DNA of 64,000 nt from Ogataea parapolymorpha DL-1 (Eukaryota; Ascomycota; Pichiomycetes; Pichiales; Pichiaceae). Position numbers and translations under genes: made by a program. The stretch covers positions 868,001 through 932,000 of the forward strand of contig NC_027864.1 in NCBI RefSeq assembly GCF_000187245.1, given 5' to 3'. The notes under the pieces are model-generated. The model had not been told where the DNA came from. It did not search any database and saw only the letters and a program-made list of their open reading frames with translations. This document shows positions 1-9,745 of the stretch, one piece after another. The number at the start of each line of letters is the position of its first letter. Within the stretch, counting starts at the first letter, position 1.

Positions 1-2544
1 CGAGTTCTCAGACCAGTCAAAATAAAATCCATTTCGCTGAAACTTACCGGTACGTCCCGAACAGATTGGCCGGAAGGAATACCTCCCAAAAGAGTCGAGC
101 ACGTTGAACAAAACACCCTCATACAGCACACATGGCCTTTCTTCCACCATACAAACACATATGAGGTTACGGAGACTAGCCGGAACAACGCTGATCTGTT
201 TGTTCCAAAGAGCGATGTTGACTGCGAGCCATCGAACTTTAGTCTTGATAACGGTCTATCCCCCGTTACCAGCGCAATAGACATGTTCACAGACATGATG
301 CCTGTGAAGTCGCCTTCGCCGCTCGCAATGGTGCTCAAGGGAAAGCGACCAAGCTCGCCACGGCCCGGATTATTCGCTCAGCTGTCACAGCAAGATATCG
401 ACCTGACTCCAGCCAAGTCGAACGCTAGCGTCGATGACACAAAACTGTTTGTGCCAGGAGACTACATCTACGCCTTTGAGCATCCGATCCCGGCATCTGC
501 GGCAGAATCCATCAACGTGACGTTTGGATCGGTTTTTTACCAGCTTGAGGCATTTCTGGAGCGCAGCGGTACGTTCAAGTCAAGTTTGTCGACGAAAAAA
601 CCGGTCAATATAGTGCGCACTCCATCTCAGGACTCTATTGAGGAGAACGAACCGATCGTGATCAACAGAGATTGGGAAGACCAGCTGAACTACGAGATAG
701 TTGTTTCGTCGAAACAGGTGTTGTTGAACTCTTATTTGCCAATCTCGTTTAAGCTGAGTCCGCTGGACAAAATTAAAATCCACCGGATTAAGGTGTATTT
801 CACAGAACACCTGGAATACTACTGCAAGAATAAACGAGTCCACCGCACAGAGCCACCAAAGAAATTCTTGCTATTGGAGCACAAAGCCAGCAATGAACAG
901 GACAATTTGCTTTCACTCGGCGAAGATGAAATCTCTGCTAGAGAACTCGAGTTCCATGTCTACGTGCCGGAAAAACTCGGAGACAGATACAAGCTGCACC
1001 CAGACACCTCGTTCGAAGATATCCAGTCCCACCACTGGATCAAGATCTGTATTCGGATCTCGAGATCCGCTCCAACGCCAGAGGATCCTAAGAAGCGCAA
1101 GCATTTCGAGCTTTCCATCGACTCGCCCATTCACCTGCTGTCTCCGCTCTGTGCGCACGCAAACACCCTGCTACCTTCCTACTCTGAGCAAATGGAGGGA
1201 ATTCCTCAAAGCAGAGACTCCATTGACATGTTGCTCTCGTCCAGAGAACGGATTAACACGGACTCCAACCTGTACAAGCCGGACGGACGCACACCGTTTG
1301 TATTGCAATCTCCACAAGCCAAGCCTTTTTCGCCAATGATGACACCCCAATCCAGCAGTGCAGATCTGCGCAACAGTTTGCCGCTTCTGCAGTCGCCACG
1401 GCTGCTCAAGAATTCCAGCTTCAGCGCAAATGGCCTAGATTTCGAAGATCCGCCTCCTAACTTCGAGGAAACAACCAAAGATATGCCTCCGTCGTACGAC
1501 GAGGCGATCAAGGAGAAACCGAGAGGGGAAGAGGAAGAAACACAAACAACGCCAGACACCTCTTCGTCCAACCGTTCTTCGTACTACGTGGACGAACGGA
1601 GATCGAGATTCGACAGGATCAGAGACGATCCAGATATGGAGGGCAGCGATTTGGGAGGAAATTTCAAATTGAAGGTTGTTCCGATTAGATCTCGTTCTAC
1701 CTCTCAGAACAGGGACGATATGAGATCGAGATCGCCTCCACTTGTTTCCCAGTGCCGGTCAAAATCTAGGCTCATTAGCTCGTCTCTAATTCCAGGCAAT
1801 TCCTTCATAAACGTGACGAATGCCTCTCATGGCATGGACGATGCGCTTGCCCAAGCCTTCAGTGACGAGGAGAAGCATTCAAGCCGGCCAAACTTCGCTT
1901 CTCAACCAAGTCTGGCAAGCGTTCCCGAGTACCCAGTCTCGCCCAAGCGAGAGGATGACCCCAGTCACGAGACCAACGAGTCAAACTCCGAACCGCTCAT
2001 GAACTCTCCAGGACACTTCTCTACAAGGTCGTCGCTAAACTCATTGACCGGGTCTCTGGTCTCTGAGGATCCGGCAACCAGAAAACCGCTATTGAGCCAC
2101 GAGTCAACTAATAATCTTTTGGAAGAAAATGCAAGCTCTATTTTTAAGCTGCCACCGGAAAATGGCAGCTCTGTCGACATCACAGCGATGTTGGGCTCGT
2201 CAATGTCAAATAATACCGCCTACGAAACAGTTCCGGACGCAAGATGGCATCCTTTCAACATGACAGAGGCCTCAGAGGGATCTGCAGTCCCGAACCTCCC
2301 GCATAACATTCGCAATTCGAGAAGAGCAGGTCTCCAGAATAAAACGGTCGAATGGAAAGCGCAGTATGCTCAGGCGGGAGCTCAAGAGATTCGTCTTGAC
2401 TACGGAAATGTGGAAAGACAACTGAGCTTTGGAGTGGAACCTATCCTTTCGGTGCTGGCAGCATCGAACGAGGATGGCGTTACAAATTCAAAAACATTAA
2501 GCTCGCATACCGTTAGGAAAAATGAGGAAGTTATTGAAGATTAA
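1..2544 (+). CDS. Arrestin-related trafficking adaptor (ART family), 5' end missing
   Basis: The reading frame is open from base 1, so the start lies left of the window; 847 codons are present. The first 30 residues carry the N-arrestin signature WPEGIPPKR, followed by HTWPFF. A second arrestin half follows, with beta-strand-like sequence and the stretch EYYCKNKRVHR. The C-terminal half is serine-rich and probably disordered. It contains PPPNF (about 1450-1464) and a canonical PPSY (1486-1497). In this family PPxY motifs recruit the WW domains of the Rsp5 ubiquitin ligase so that plasma-membrane transporters are ubiquitinated and endocytosed. The N-terminal signature resembles the Ecm21/Csr2 and Aly1/Aly2 types more than Rod1/Rog3, but I cannot choose a single ortholog. 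GC is about 50%, higher than the next gene. Its stop codon overlaps that of the convergent EXO70 gene. Confidence 0.85.
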   Translation, partial: RVLRPVKIKSISLKLTGTSRTDWPEGIPPKRVEHVEQNTLIQHTWPFFHHTNTYEVTETSRNNADLFVPKSDVDCEPSNFSLDNGLSPVTSAIDMFTDMMPVKSPSPLAMVLKGKRPSSPRPGLFAQLSQQDIDLTPAKSNASVDDTKLFVPGDYIYAFEHPIPASAAESINVTFGSVFYQLEAFLERSGTFKSSLSTKKPVNIVRTPSQDSIEENEPIVINRDWEDQLNYEIVVSSKQVLLNSYLPISFKLSPLDKIKIHRIKVYFTEHLEYYCKNKRVHRTEPPKKFLLLEHKASNEQDNLLSLGEDEISARELEFHVYVPEKLGDRYKLHPDTSFEDIQSHHWIKICIRISRSAPTPEDPKKRKHFELSIDSPIHLLSPLCAHANTLLPSYSEQMEGIPQSRDSIDMLLSSRERINTDSNLYKPDGRTPFVLQSPQAKPFSPMMTPQSSSADLRNSLPLLQSPRLLKNSSFSANGLDFEDPPPNFEETTKDMPPSYDEAIKEKPRGEEEETQTTPDTSSSNRSSYYVDERRSRFDRIRDDPDMEGSDLGGNFKLKVVPIRSRSTSQNRDDMRSRSPPLVSQCRSKSRLISSSLIPGNSFINVTNASHGMDDALAQAFSDEEKHSSRPNFASQPSLASVPEYPVSPKREDDPSHETNESNSEPLMNSPGHFSTRSSLNSLTGSLVSEDPATRKPLLSHESTNNLLEENASSIFKLPPENGSSVDITAMLGSSMSNNTAYETVPDARWHPFNMTEASEGSAVPNLPHNIRNSRRAGLQNKTVEWKAQYAQAGAQEIRLDYGNVERQLSFGVEPILSVLAASNEDGVTNSKTLSSHTVRKNEEVIED

Positions 2545-4376
2545 CCTAGGTCAGCTATTTTCTTCTGCAGACCATTAATATCATATTTGAAATGCTTCAC
2601 CACGCTCTTAGAGGAGCCACTGGAGGTAAAATTGGTGTAGAAAACTCTGTAAGCCGGAACAAGCATCTTGTTAATATCCTGATTCAGCTGCTTTTTGAAG
2701 AATGCAGGAAGTTTCTTGTGCTGCATCTTCTTGAAGTTCTCTTCGAAATTCTTGTTGAACTCGTCAATCAGTTTTCCTAGTTCCTTCGAAGTGAGGTTGA
2801 ACGTGTCTCCTTGTCTGGTAGATGCCTGCATCAACTTGGTAGTCATTTTTGTCCATTCCGCTGTGGCCTTCTCCATTGCTTTTTTCTTCATTCTGTCTAA
2901 TCGCTGGAGCCCTGTGTGTCCAAGAACCTGCTTCAGTCGACCACTGTTATCCAGCAAATTTTGTAGCCCATCTAAATTGAATAGCAGGAAAACTCCAAGG
3001 TCTTCCTCGTTCATTTTTGGCTTATACTTCCGTTCAAGCTGGAAGAAGTTATATTCGATCAGATCACCATAAAAAACACTCAACAGGAAAGTAGGGTCGT
3101 TAGAGCCCATTCTAACCTCCTGGAATCCAGGAGGTTTTGATGCAGGCAACCAGCTGCCGTTCTTCATGGTTGAGATTATCTTTAGCTGATATTCTTGGAA
3201 CTGGCACATCTTACTGATTCTTGAGATGAGAGACATGAATGTGTTGTTCAAAGTTTCGTTCACATTGTCACCGACTACCATGTCAGAATAACGTTGGTCA
3301 ATATATTTGAAGGAGCCTGAGAAAACCGACTGGCAATGCGTAAGAGACTCGGACTCCAGCTCTGATATTTGGCGTGGAATTATCAGGTTGAGTCTTCTGA
3401 AAGCGCTTAGAATCAATGACAGACCGTGATCAATTTCAAAATACATGGAGCTGTAGCTTGACTGGTGGATTTCAACAAAACTTGAGAAATTGTTGAACTG
3501 GTTGACAAAGTTTTCAAGAGAAGGCGAGAATATCTCAAAAAGAAGCTGATTGATGTCATTGAAATCATCGAAGAACTTGGAAAGAAAATGAGGCTCTCCA
3601 TAGAGAAGACTTTGCAGCATTTTGGAATAATTAACAAAGTACCTTTGGTTTTTGTCTCCATCGTAGTAATATGTTTGATCTTTGACAAGGGTGGGGAGGT
3701 CTAAGTTAAGCGCACGAAGAGTTGAAAGATTATAGTCTGCTCTTTCCTTGATCAGGGTATCTAGCATATTCTTTGCACGGCTGCGTTTCATAAAATCATA
3801 CATCAGCTTGAGCTGCACTATTATATCGTCCTCTTCCTTTCCATATTTGTTACCATTGCTTTTGAGCCTCTTGCTTAATGTTTTGAGCTTATTGATAAAT
3901 TCGAATTTAAGAGTTACATCGGCATCTCGTAGAGACGAATCAAGTCCTTTGCGCAAACCTTCAAAGTCACTTAAATTCCTGGATTCCAATTCATGCTGGA
4001 TTCCCTGATATTTGTCAACAATGTTGCAGAAGCTGGTTATTTGTGAGACGGAGTTGAGTCCACTAAAGGTGCTCATTGATTTGTCTAAACTGCTGATCTC
4101 CTGTGCGTAGTCCTTGATATTTTCGACCAACTTGAATATGTTTTGAAAGTTTCTCTGCTGCACTTTGAGACGGTTAATTTTGACCATCAGCGGGTTGATT
4201 GACTTGATCGCGAGAGCACTGCTTGTTGAAACCCTGTGAAGCTTCGCAGATAGCGTTGCGGTTAGCTCATCTGTCAATTTGAGATTCTCGTCCAGAATTG
4301 ACATATCCGCCTCGTCAACGTCAATGGCTATTTCGGAGCCGGCTCCTAAGTTCATTGAAGCGTTCAAAGCACTCAT
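2541..4376 (-). CDS. EXO70: Exocyst complex subunit Exo70
   Basis: This 611-residue protein has the usual Exo70 length (about 620). It is helix-rich throughout. Its C-terminus contains YRVFYTNF and ends in a basic stretch around VKHFKYD, the part that in known Exo70 binds PI(4,5)P2 and Rho GTPases. In the family, Exo70 with Sec3 marks plasma-membrane sites where secretory vesicles are tethered before fusion. The ATG at 4376 opens an acidic N-terminal segment (AIDVDEAD) typical of the family. The gene is convergent with the arrestin-like gene: the two stop codons share the four-base palindrome TTAA at 2541-2544, so there is no spacer and the transcripts must overlap. Confidence 0.9.
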   Translation of the reverse strand: MSALNASMNLGAGSEIAIDVDEADMSILDENLKLTDELTATLSAKLHRVSTSSALAIKSINPLMVKINRLKVQQRNFQNIFKLVENIKDYAQEISSLDKSMSTFSGLNSVSQITSFCNIVDKYQGIQHELESRNLSDFEGLRKGLDSSLRDADVTLKFEFINKLKTLSKRLKSNGNKYGKEEDDIIVQLKLMYDFMKRSRAKNMLDTLIKERADYNLSTLRALNLDLPTLVKDQTYYYDGDKNQRYFVNYSKMLQSLLYGEPHFLSKFFDDFNDINQLLFEIFSPSLENFVNQFNNFSSFVEIHQSSYSSMYFEIDHGLSLILSAFRRLNLIIPRQISELESESLTHCQSVFSGSFKYIDQRYSDMVVGDNVNETLNNTFMSLISRISKMCQFQEYQLKIISTMKNGSWLPASKPPGFQEVRMGSNDPTFLLSVFYGDLIEYNFFQLERKYKPKMNEEDLGVFLLFNLDGLQNLLDNSGRLKQVLGHTGLQRLDRMKKKAMEKATAEWTKMTTKLMQASTRQGDTFNLTSKELGKLIDEFNKNFEENFKKMQHKKLPAFFKKQLNQDINKMLVPAYRVFYTNFTSSGSSKSVVKHFKYDINGLQKKIADLG

Positions 4377-4423
4377 CTATGAAGACTTTCTTTGAATTTA
4401 TTTATTTTGATACTTGTTCGTGA

Positions 4424-4627
4424 TTAGACAGATCGTCTGAGAGTCGTCGGCGCGTCGAAATGGTTAAGAGAAATGCTGAACAATTTTTTTTTTGTAGGCA
4501 TAATGTTTGGCGGATCAGTATAGATTGGAATTGTTGTTGAGGTTTCGGAAGCGTTGTTTGGCGTTTTGCTTGGGCAATAGCACTCCAAAATCCCGCGCAA
4601 TTCTGTCATGTATTGCCCCGTTTTCAT
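4424..4627 (-). CDS. Possible small ORF of unknown function (67 aa)
   Basis: A 67-codon ATG-started frame lies in the 388-bp gap between EXO70 and the glucanase gene, on the same strand as both. I recognise no domain. It has two cysteines in ECYCP near residue 15 and a C-terminus ending LRRSV. An in-frame GTG lies a few codons upstream, but no ATG does. The rest of this gap (4628-4764) looks like ordinary AT-rich spacer. It could equally be chance; conservation in related yeasts would decide. Confidence 0.25.
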   Translation of the reverse strand: MKTGQYMTELRGILECYCPSKTPNNASETSTTIPIYTDPPNIMPTKKKLFSISLNHFDAPTTLRRSV

Positions 4628-4764
4628 ACTGTGCCTAGAGCAGTCATACACCTTATTTCGCTAACACTAGATTCAGAACCATAATTTAGAGTTTGATAGT
4701 AGAAAGGTGTACATTCAGTAAGAGACTTATAGTGTCTATATAGTAAAAGAATAACGAATTGGCG

Positions 4765-6285
4765 TTACAGGAATTCTAGTCCTAGTGCACATGCAGTTAG
4801 TATAAGTACAATGATTTCAATCTTGGATTTATTTGTCAGGGGAGAACTCACGATAGCCGCATCGCTAGACAGAACAGAGACATATCTCCTGTCTGCTAGT
4901 GGTTGGGGGAACAAATCATATTCGACTAATTTTTCAAGATCCCATTCGATGGCATCCTCAGTCTTGTAACACCAGAAAATGAAGCCGCTCGTTTGGTTGT
5001 ACAGATCCAATTGAGCCTCAATTAGTTTTCTCACCTCTATTCTGCGTTCCTTGGTCCATTCACCGAAATCGTTTGCATACGCACAGTTACCTAGTTTTTT
5101 AGTAGATTGGAAGGATCCATCGTACCGGGCACCTCTTCCAACACCGTTTAGCCAGAATGCACAATCGGTGATGGCAGCCGCCCATTCACCAACCAGCTTT
5201 GGTTTGTCTTCTTTGAGGATTGCAGATGTGAAACCTTTCAATGAGGCTATGTGCTCGTCAATCGATTGTGACAGTTGACCGACATCAAAGACCTCGTACC
5301 TGTGGTGATCTATAATAATGTTATAATAATTCCCCTGATAGGTAGATGTGTTAGTATATCCAGTCAAATTACCCGTATGAGGGTATAAAGTAATATTAGA
5401 GGTATGGCTCACCTTTCCGGTAAGTCTGGAGTCCCAGAATTCCGGAGCCATGAATGCGTCATGGTACGCAATGTAATTGTCGCTCTTTAAATATCTCATC
5501 TGTGTGTAGCTGTTGACATAAAATTCCTCCAGTTTGTTAATATTCAGTCTCGATCCTAATGGCTCATTCAGTACTTGGATAGCTGAAACAACATCCTCGT
5601 ATTCTTCTCCGCCATATTTGGCCATAATGTAATGCAAGATCTCAAGCGAAAGATCAACATATAGCGGATGCTTTTGCCAATCAACATGGTCTCTTAATCC
5701 CGAGTTGTCGAACCCATTCTGGGAGCCAGGAACCCCATGCAAATCAATCCAAAGGAACAGGCCGTACTTTCTACACCACTGAATTGCCTTGTCCAAATAT
5801 TCTTCCTGCCCAAAACAGTAGGGATCTGAGCTCAAGTGGGCAAAGGCCCAATATCCAATTGGAAATCTGACTGTGTTGAAGCCATATTTTTTAATCTTCT
5901 CAAAATCGCTCTCTACGATCCAGCTATCCCAATGTTTTTTCAACCTGGCATGACACTCTTCAGTACCCAGCTGCTTACAGTAGTGATACTCATCGACTGG
6001 CACTGTCGCTTCCGTTCCGTCGGTGGAAGCATCCCAATAAAGAGTCGGTGTTATGTACGGCTCTGTCACCATCCAGCCTCCTAAATTCACACCATACACT
6101 TTGTCGTTATTGTAGTCGAAAATAGATTTTGCATTAATTGTCTCATTCTCGTCCCACGAACGTTTGGCTCGTCTTTTACTAATGAAATCTTTGAAGCTTG
6201 GAGATAATTCATATATCGATTCAGCATTTGCGGCATAAGCGCTGGTGATCGCAATCACCATGGAAAATGCAGATATACTCTTCAT
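4765..6285 (-). CDS. EXG1: Secreted/GPI-type exo-1,3-beta-glucanase (GH5)
   Basis: This 506-residue precursor belongs to the fungal exo-beta-1,3-glucanases that trim and remodel cell-wall glucan. A signal peptide covers about residues 1-22. A dibasic Kex2-like processing site RRAKR follows at 38-42. The GH5 hallmark GVNLGGW lies at 65-71. The acid/base glutamate is E241 in VLNEP and the nucleophile E367 is in VGEWAA. Several N-x-S/T sites are present. The C-terminus ends in a hydrophobic tail after a short polar stretch, suggesting a GPI anchor. That is a feature of the Exg2 type rather than soluble Exg1, so the symbol marks the family only. The ATG at 6285 fits the signal peptide. Confidence 0.85.
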   Translation of the reverse strand: MKSISAFSMVIAITSAYAANAESIYELSPSFKDFISKRRAKRSWDENETINAKSIFDYNNDKVYGVNLGGWMVTEPYITPTLYWDASTDGTEATVPVDEYHYCKQLGTEECHARLKKHWDSWIVESDFEKIKKYGFNTVRFPIGYWAFAHLSSDPYCFGQEEYLDKAIQWCRKYGLFLWIDLHGVPGSQNGFDNSGLRDHVDWQKHPLYVDLSLEILHYIMAKYGGEEYEDVVSAIQVLNEPLGSRLNINKLEEFYVNSYTQMRYLKSDNYIAYHDAFMAPEFWDSRLTGKVSHTSNITLYPHTGNLTGYTNTSTYQGNYYNIIIDHHRYEVFDVGQLSQSIDEHIASLKGFTSAILKEDKPKLVGEWAAAITDCAFWLNGVGRGARYDGSFQSTKKLGNCAYANDFGEWTKERRIEVRKLIEAQLDLYNQTSGFIFWCYKTEDAIEWDLEKLVEYDLFPQPLADRRYVSVLSSDAAIVSSPLTNKSKIEIIVLILTACALGLEFL

Positions 6286-6345
6286 GTTGCATATGCTTGC
6301 TTTGCAATGAACAGAAAAGTTACCTTTTGAAATGTGCGCTCGAAA

Positions 6346-6356
6346 GTTTATAAATA
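6346..6356 (-). promoter_or_regulatory. TATA-like element of the glucanase gene
   Basis: On the minus strand the bases read TATTTATAAAC, about 60 bp upstream of the glucanase ATG at 6285, which is a usual TATA position for yeast. Sequence match only. Confidence 0.35.
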
Positions 6357-6433
6357 AATCTATCTATAGAATCTCTAGATCTAGCGCCCAAACGGTGCCA
6401 GGGGTAAATTTTTTTTTATCAATGCTAATTTAA

Positions 6434-7915
6434 TCATGAGATCCCTAACTGCGCATAATTCGTGTTTGAGTCGACATGCCACATAACATGGCTTCTCAAG
6501 GGTTCTGCCAGGACATGAGATATCTTCCCACTACTGAACGGAAACCCGACCAATTTTTCCAACTCTGGCTCTGCGGAATCAATCTCGGTAATTAAGCCTT
6601 TTTCCACAGTAATCTGATACTGGAATTCGTCATCATCGACGATCAGCTGAAATTTCGGAGTTTTTCCGATGGTCCATTCCCATGTAGAAAGTTCCTGTTG
6701 TATTTCCAAAACCTCTTCAGGAAGATCATTTACCTCGTTGAGTTTGAGAATATGGCTGTCTCCCTGGACAAGAAGATTGTCGTACACCATGTCCTCAATC
6801 CCGTCCGTCGGATGCAATTTTTTGAACGCCTCCGCAGCGCAAAATTGGAACAGTGTATCGCTCATTTCCAGATTTTCCACCGGGCTAGGAATCGAGTCAG
6901 TGCTTTTGTCCTGGATGGAAGCTTTACGCTTTTCGGTCAGCTTCAACAAAGCAGAAAGCCTCTTAAGATCCGACTTGAGGAGCATTGTTCCATGGTGCAG
7001 TGATTTACCTCTAGAAACCTGGTAGGCAGAGCCACTGACCTTCTTTAAGCTGTTGCTGCTGACAATGTCTCCACGGTCATTTGTCGTGAGCGGAAATTTA
7101 GGTGCATCATAGCCAATATCGAGACCAACGAACTGATTAATCTCGTTATTCAGTGCATTTGTAAACTCAACTCTGCTAAATGATTGTCTGCTACTCATGT
7201 AAGAAAAATTGAAATTTCCGAGATCATGAACCACAGTTCCTCCACCGCTGAACCTCCTCAGTATTGGAATTCCACGAATAGTGGCCTCTCTAAAGTTTAC
7301 TTCTCTGAAAGGATTTTGATTTTTGCCAATGACCACGCAAGGAGAGTTCTTATATAAAACCAGTCTTCGTGACCTTGCATTACCCAAGGGATCTGGCATC
7401 TGGTCGTAAACATATTTCTCTATGGCAAGATTGAGTCTTGGATTGTTGAACTCGCTGATAACCGTTAACGGATTTCTAATGGTTGCAATGTCTTGCAGTC
7501 TTGTATTATATTGGCGGCTTTGAGTATCGGTATGCAAGAATAAGCTAAACCGCTTGAGTCTCTGCTCATCAAAAGATTGATCTGAACGGGCTATATTGAG
7601 TTTCTTCATGAAGTCTTTTGTAGTCATGGTGATAGGTTCCTGCAACACAGAGTCCGAACTCATAGACAAGTTTGTATCATTCAAGAGTGTGTTACTGGGT
7701 GTAGTGAGGCCTGATGAAAGTAAATCACTCTCATCCTTGATAATTGGGATGTCCGAAAAATCGAAAGGATCGTGATTAATGCGTGCAGGATCTTCTGGTT
7801 CCAAGGGTGGCTTACCGGGAGAAAAGTCTAGGTACTCATCAAAAGGAGTATGAGAGTATAACCTTCGACACCTGCTCAGGGGTCTCGATGCTAAGGTTCC
7901 TCCTATTCGGATCAT
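6434..7915 (-). CDS. AIM22: Mitochondrial lipoate-protein ligase (LplA family)
   Basis: This 493-residue protein is related to bacterial LplA and yeast Aim22/Lip3, which attach lipoyl groups to the E2 subunits of mitochondrial 2-oxoacid dehydrogenases and the glycine cleavage system. The family core is plain: RRFSGGGTVVHDLGN near residue 223 and KKVSGSAY near 295, the latter holding the lysine that contacts lipoyl-AMP, followed by HHGTMLL. The first 20 residues (MIRIGG then several Arg and Ser) look like a mitochondrial presequence, so I chose the ATG at 7915. An in-frame ATG at 7984 would extend the protein by 23 hydrophobic residues and overlap the first codons of divergent POP4. The gap between the two chosen starts is only 42 bp. 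Confidence 0.85.
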   Translation of the reverse strand: MIRIGGTLASRPLSRCRRLYSHTPFDEYLDFSPGKPPLEPEDPARINHDPFDFSDIPIIKDESDLLSSGLTTPSNTLLNDTNLSMSSDSVLQEPITMTTKDFMKKLNIARSDQSFDEQRLKRFSLFLHTDTQSRQYNTRLQDIATIRNPLTVISEFNNPRLNLAIEKYVYDQMPDPLGNARSRRLVLYKNSPCVVIGKNQNPFREVNFREATIRGIPILRRFSGGGTVVHDLGNFNFSYMSSRQSFSRVEFTNALNNEINQFVGLDIGYDAPKFPLTTNDRGDIVSSNSLKKVSGSAYQVSRGKSLHHGTMLLKSDLKRLSALLKLTEKRKASIQDKSTDSIPSPVENLEMSDTLFQFCAAEAFKKLHPTDGIEDMVYDNLLVQGDSHILKLNEVNDLPEEVLEIQQELSTWEWTIGKTPKFQLIVDDDEFQYQITVEKGLITEIDSAEPELEKLVGFPFSSGKISHVLAEPLRSHVMWHVDSNTNYAQLGIS

Positions 7916-7957
7916 GAACAAAAAATTAAAAAATAAAAAGTTCAACTTACTCTTTTC

Positions 7958-8791
7958 ATGGACCGAAAGCACACTGTAGAGCATCTTCTTTTGTCTAGGT
8001 CCTCAAAATTCCACGATGATGGGGAGATATCAAAGCTCCTGGAGTCGCGATACTCACTAACAGGGAGCCAAAAGAATTATTTGTCCTTGAAAGCCACTGA
8101 AGGGACACATGAGACGAAGCGTAATCACAAATCGATTATGACTGCAATTCAACTACCGGGGAGACAAAATAGATTCTCGCCCACGAAGACTAAGAATGAG
8201 TTCAAATCGTTCATTACAGACAATCTTAAGTTCCAAAATAGACTTACTCGCCAACTACAGTTGAAACTAAAGAAAGATCCAAATTTACTGAATAATTTGA
8301 ATGACATCGCGGAGCTCAGGATTTGCAAGAATCTGATCCGATATGAGGACTATACCGAAATGAATAAGCTCTGGAAAGGCTACATGCTAGAGATTTTGGG
8401 TACGACCAATCACATACCCACGATGGTGAGCAAGCTTTCGAGCAGCGAATTAATTGGATCAGAACTTGAAGTTATTCAAAGCCGTTGCATAAATAATATA
8501 GGCACGAAAGGAATTGTCATTTGGGAATCCCAACAAAACTTTGTGATGGTGGTGCCACGACAAGCAAATTGGAAGAAAGGTATCAGTACGATAAAGCCCG
8601 AGTTCACTTTGAAGGAGAGAATCGGGGGATTGAGGGTGATAAGCAAGCGAAATACGAATTTCAAGCTACAGCTCGAAACTCAGGAGTCTTCGATCACTTT
8701 TGAAATCATCGGAAATAGGTTGCTCATCAGAAGCACTGACCGTGCTACGCGAAGGTTTAAGAATCATTCGGTGAAAGACATCGATGTGTGA
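7958..8791 (+). CDS. POP4: RNase P/MRP protein subunit Pop4 (Rpp29)
   Basis: This 277-residue protein matches yeast Pop4 in length (279) and in its MDR N-terminus. The C-terminal third (about residues 160-260) is the Rpp29/UPF0086 beta-barrel, recognised by SELIGSELEVIQS, GTKGIVIWE and the run ending IIGNRLLIRS. Pop4 is shared by RNase P (tRNA 5' maturation) and RNase MRP (rRNA processing). It is divergent from the lipoate ligase gene across a 42-bp gap. Downstream lies a perfect inverted repeat at 8831-8847 that may mark the 3' end. Confidence 0.85.
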   Translation: MDRKHTVEHLLLSRSSKFHDDGEISKLLESRYSLTGSQKNYLSLKATEGTHETKRNHKSIMTAIQLPGRQNRFSPTKTKNEFKSFITDNLKFQNRLTRQLQLKLKKDPNLLNNLNDIAELRICKNLIRYEDYTEMNKLWKGYMLEILGTTNHIPTMVSKLSSSELIGSELEVIQSRCINNIGTKGIVIWESQQNFVMVVPRQANWKKGISTIKPEFTLKERIGGLRVISKRNTNFKLQLETQESSITFEIIGNRLLIRSTDRATRRFKNHSVKDIDV

Positions 8792-8830
8792 TGTGTTATA
8801 TATTATTCGAGTAAGAATAAACCATTCTCA

Positions 8831-8847
8831 CCTAATTTTGAATTAGG
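8831..8847. other. Inverted repeat (7-bp arms, 3-nt loop) after POP4
   Basis: CCTAATT and AATTAGG flank TTG, a perfect 7-bp stem 40 bp past the POP4 stop codon. It could be part of the 3'-end formation signal or a palindromic protein site upstream of the next gene. The pairing is seen; the function is not known. Confidence 0.45.
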
Positions 8848-8864
8848 AGAATATTCGAGTTTTT

Positions 8865-8872
8865 TTACCCGG
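8865..8872 (+). promoter_or_regulatory. Reb1-type site TTACCCGG
   Basis: TTACCCGG matches the Reb1 consensus TTACCCG, a general regulatory factor that clears nucleosomes and blocks read-through. It sits between the POP4 stop and the ATG at 9001 of the next co-directional gene, a typical place for either role. Consensus match only. Confidence 0.45.
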
Positions 8873-9000
8873 AACGGAGGCGATTAAAAGAAATTAATAA
8901 ATTGAATATTCAGGCTAAAGTCAATAGCAATTTGTTTTTGCATCTCAGCATAGTTGCCCGCAACACAAGCATAATCTATCAAATCACACATAGCGTGAAA

Positions 9001-9636
9001 ATGCAGAAACTAGTAGCAAACGCTCTGAGGCCTTCGGGCAGGATGGGAGCAAATCTGCTTAAAACGACGTCTTTTTACAGATATCAGTCATCTGCTCCAA
9101 ACCCTAACCGTGCATCAAACAAGAAAAAAATCAGCGTTATTGAACAGCAAAAGCAGAAACAAGTCGAGGCCGAAAAGGCTGTTAATAGTGCGGAAGTACA
9201 CGATCAAAGGAAAGTTGCGCCACAATCTAAGCAGAAGATCAGAAAGGGATTTAGTTCTCTCGCAAAAGTGCCTAGCACCGACGCCCTGAACCCTGAAGAT
9301 GTCCTTTTAGACACATTCTTTCAAGGTTACAAACCGCTCACCATACCTTTAAGACCGCCAACCAAAAAACGACAAACAATCCTCTATCTTGACATGGACG
9401 AAGGTTTCCAAATGCTTGGGAACGCTTTGGAAGATTTAGCATCTGCTACAAAGGAATCACCGGCCCTGAAGGATTACAATAAAGCTCGCTTCCAATTTTC
9501 TAACACAAGCTTCAGTGATAACGATAGTACTAATGAGCGTCGCCCGAATTTACGTGCTAGGTTGCCTGAGCTAAGTAATCGGAAAACTAGGGGTCGTATG
9601 AGGGTGAATAGAAGCCTGTACAAGAAGAAGAAATGA
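9001..9636 (+). CDS. Probable mitochondrial protein, possibly small-subunit ribosomal
   Basis: This 211-residue protein starts at the ATG at 9001; the frame continues upstream to a TTG at 8902, which I do not use. The N-terminus is basic and hydroxylated, ending FYRYQSSA, like a mitochondrial presequence. The middle segment (DVLLDTFFQGYKPLTIPL) and the strongly basic tail ending RSLYKKKK look like a fungal mitoribosomal protein, perhaps of the Rsm28/mS46 type. I cannot confirm that from memory. It is co-directional with POP4 and convergent with POM152 (110-bp spacer). Confidence 0.5.
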   Translation: MQKLVANALRPSGRMGANLLKTTSFYRYQSSAPNPNRASNKKKISVIEQQKQKQVEAEKAVNSAEVHDQRKVAPQSKQKIRKGFSSLAKVPSTDALNPEDVLLDTFFQGYKPLTIPLRPPTKKRQTILYLDMDEGFQMLGNALEDLASATKESPALKDYNKARFQFSNTSFSDNDSTNERRPNLRARLPELSNRKTRGRMRVNRSLYKKKK

Positions 9637-9745
9637 ACCGAGTTCGTTTCTGATCCTTTTATGTATATAGATAACAACAATGGCAATTGCAAAGTAACTC
9701 TAATGAATCTGATTACAATTCATAATACATATTATACAAATAAAA

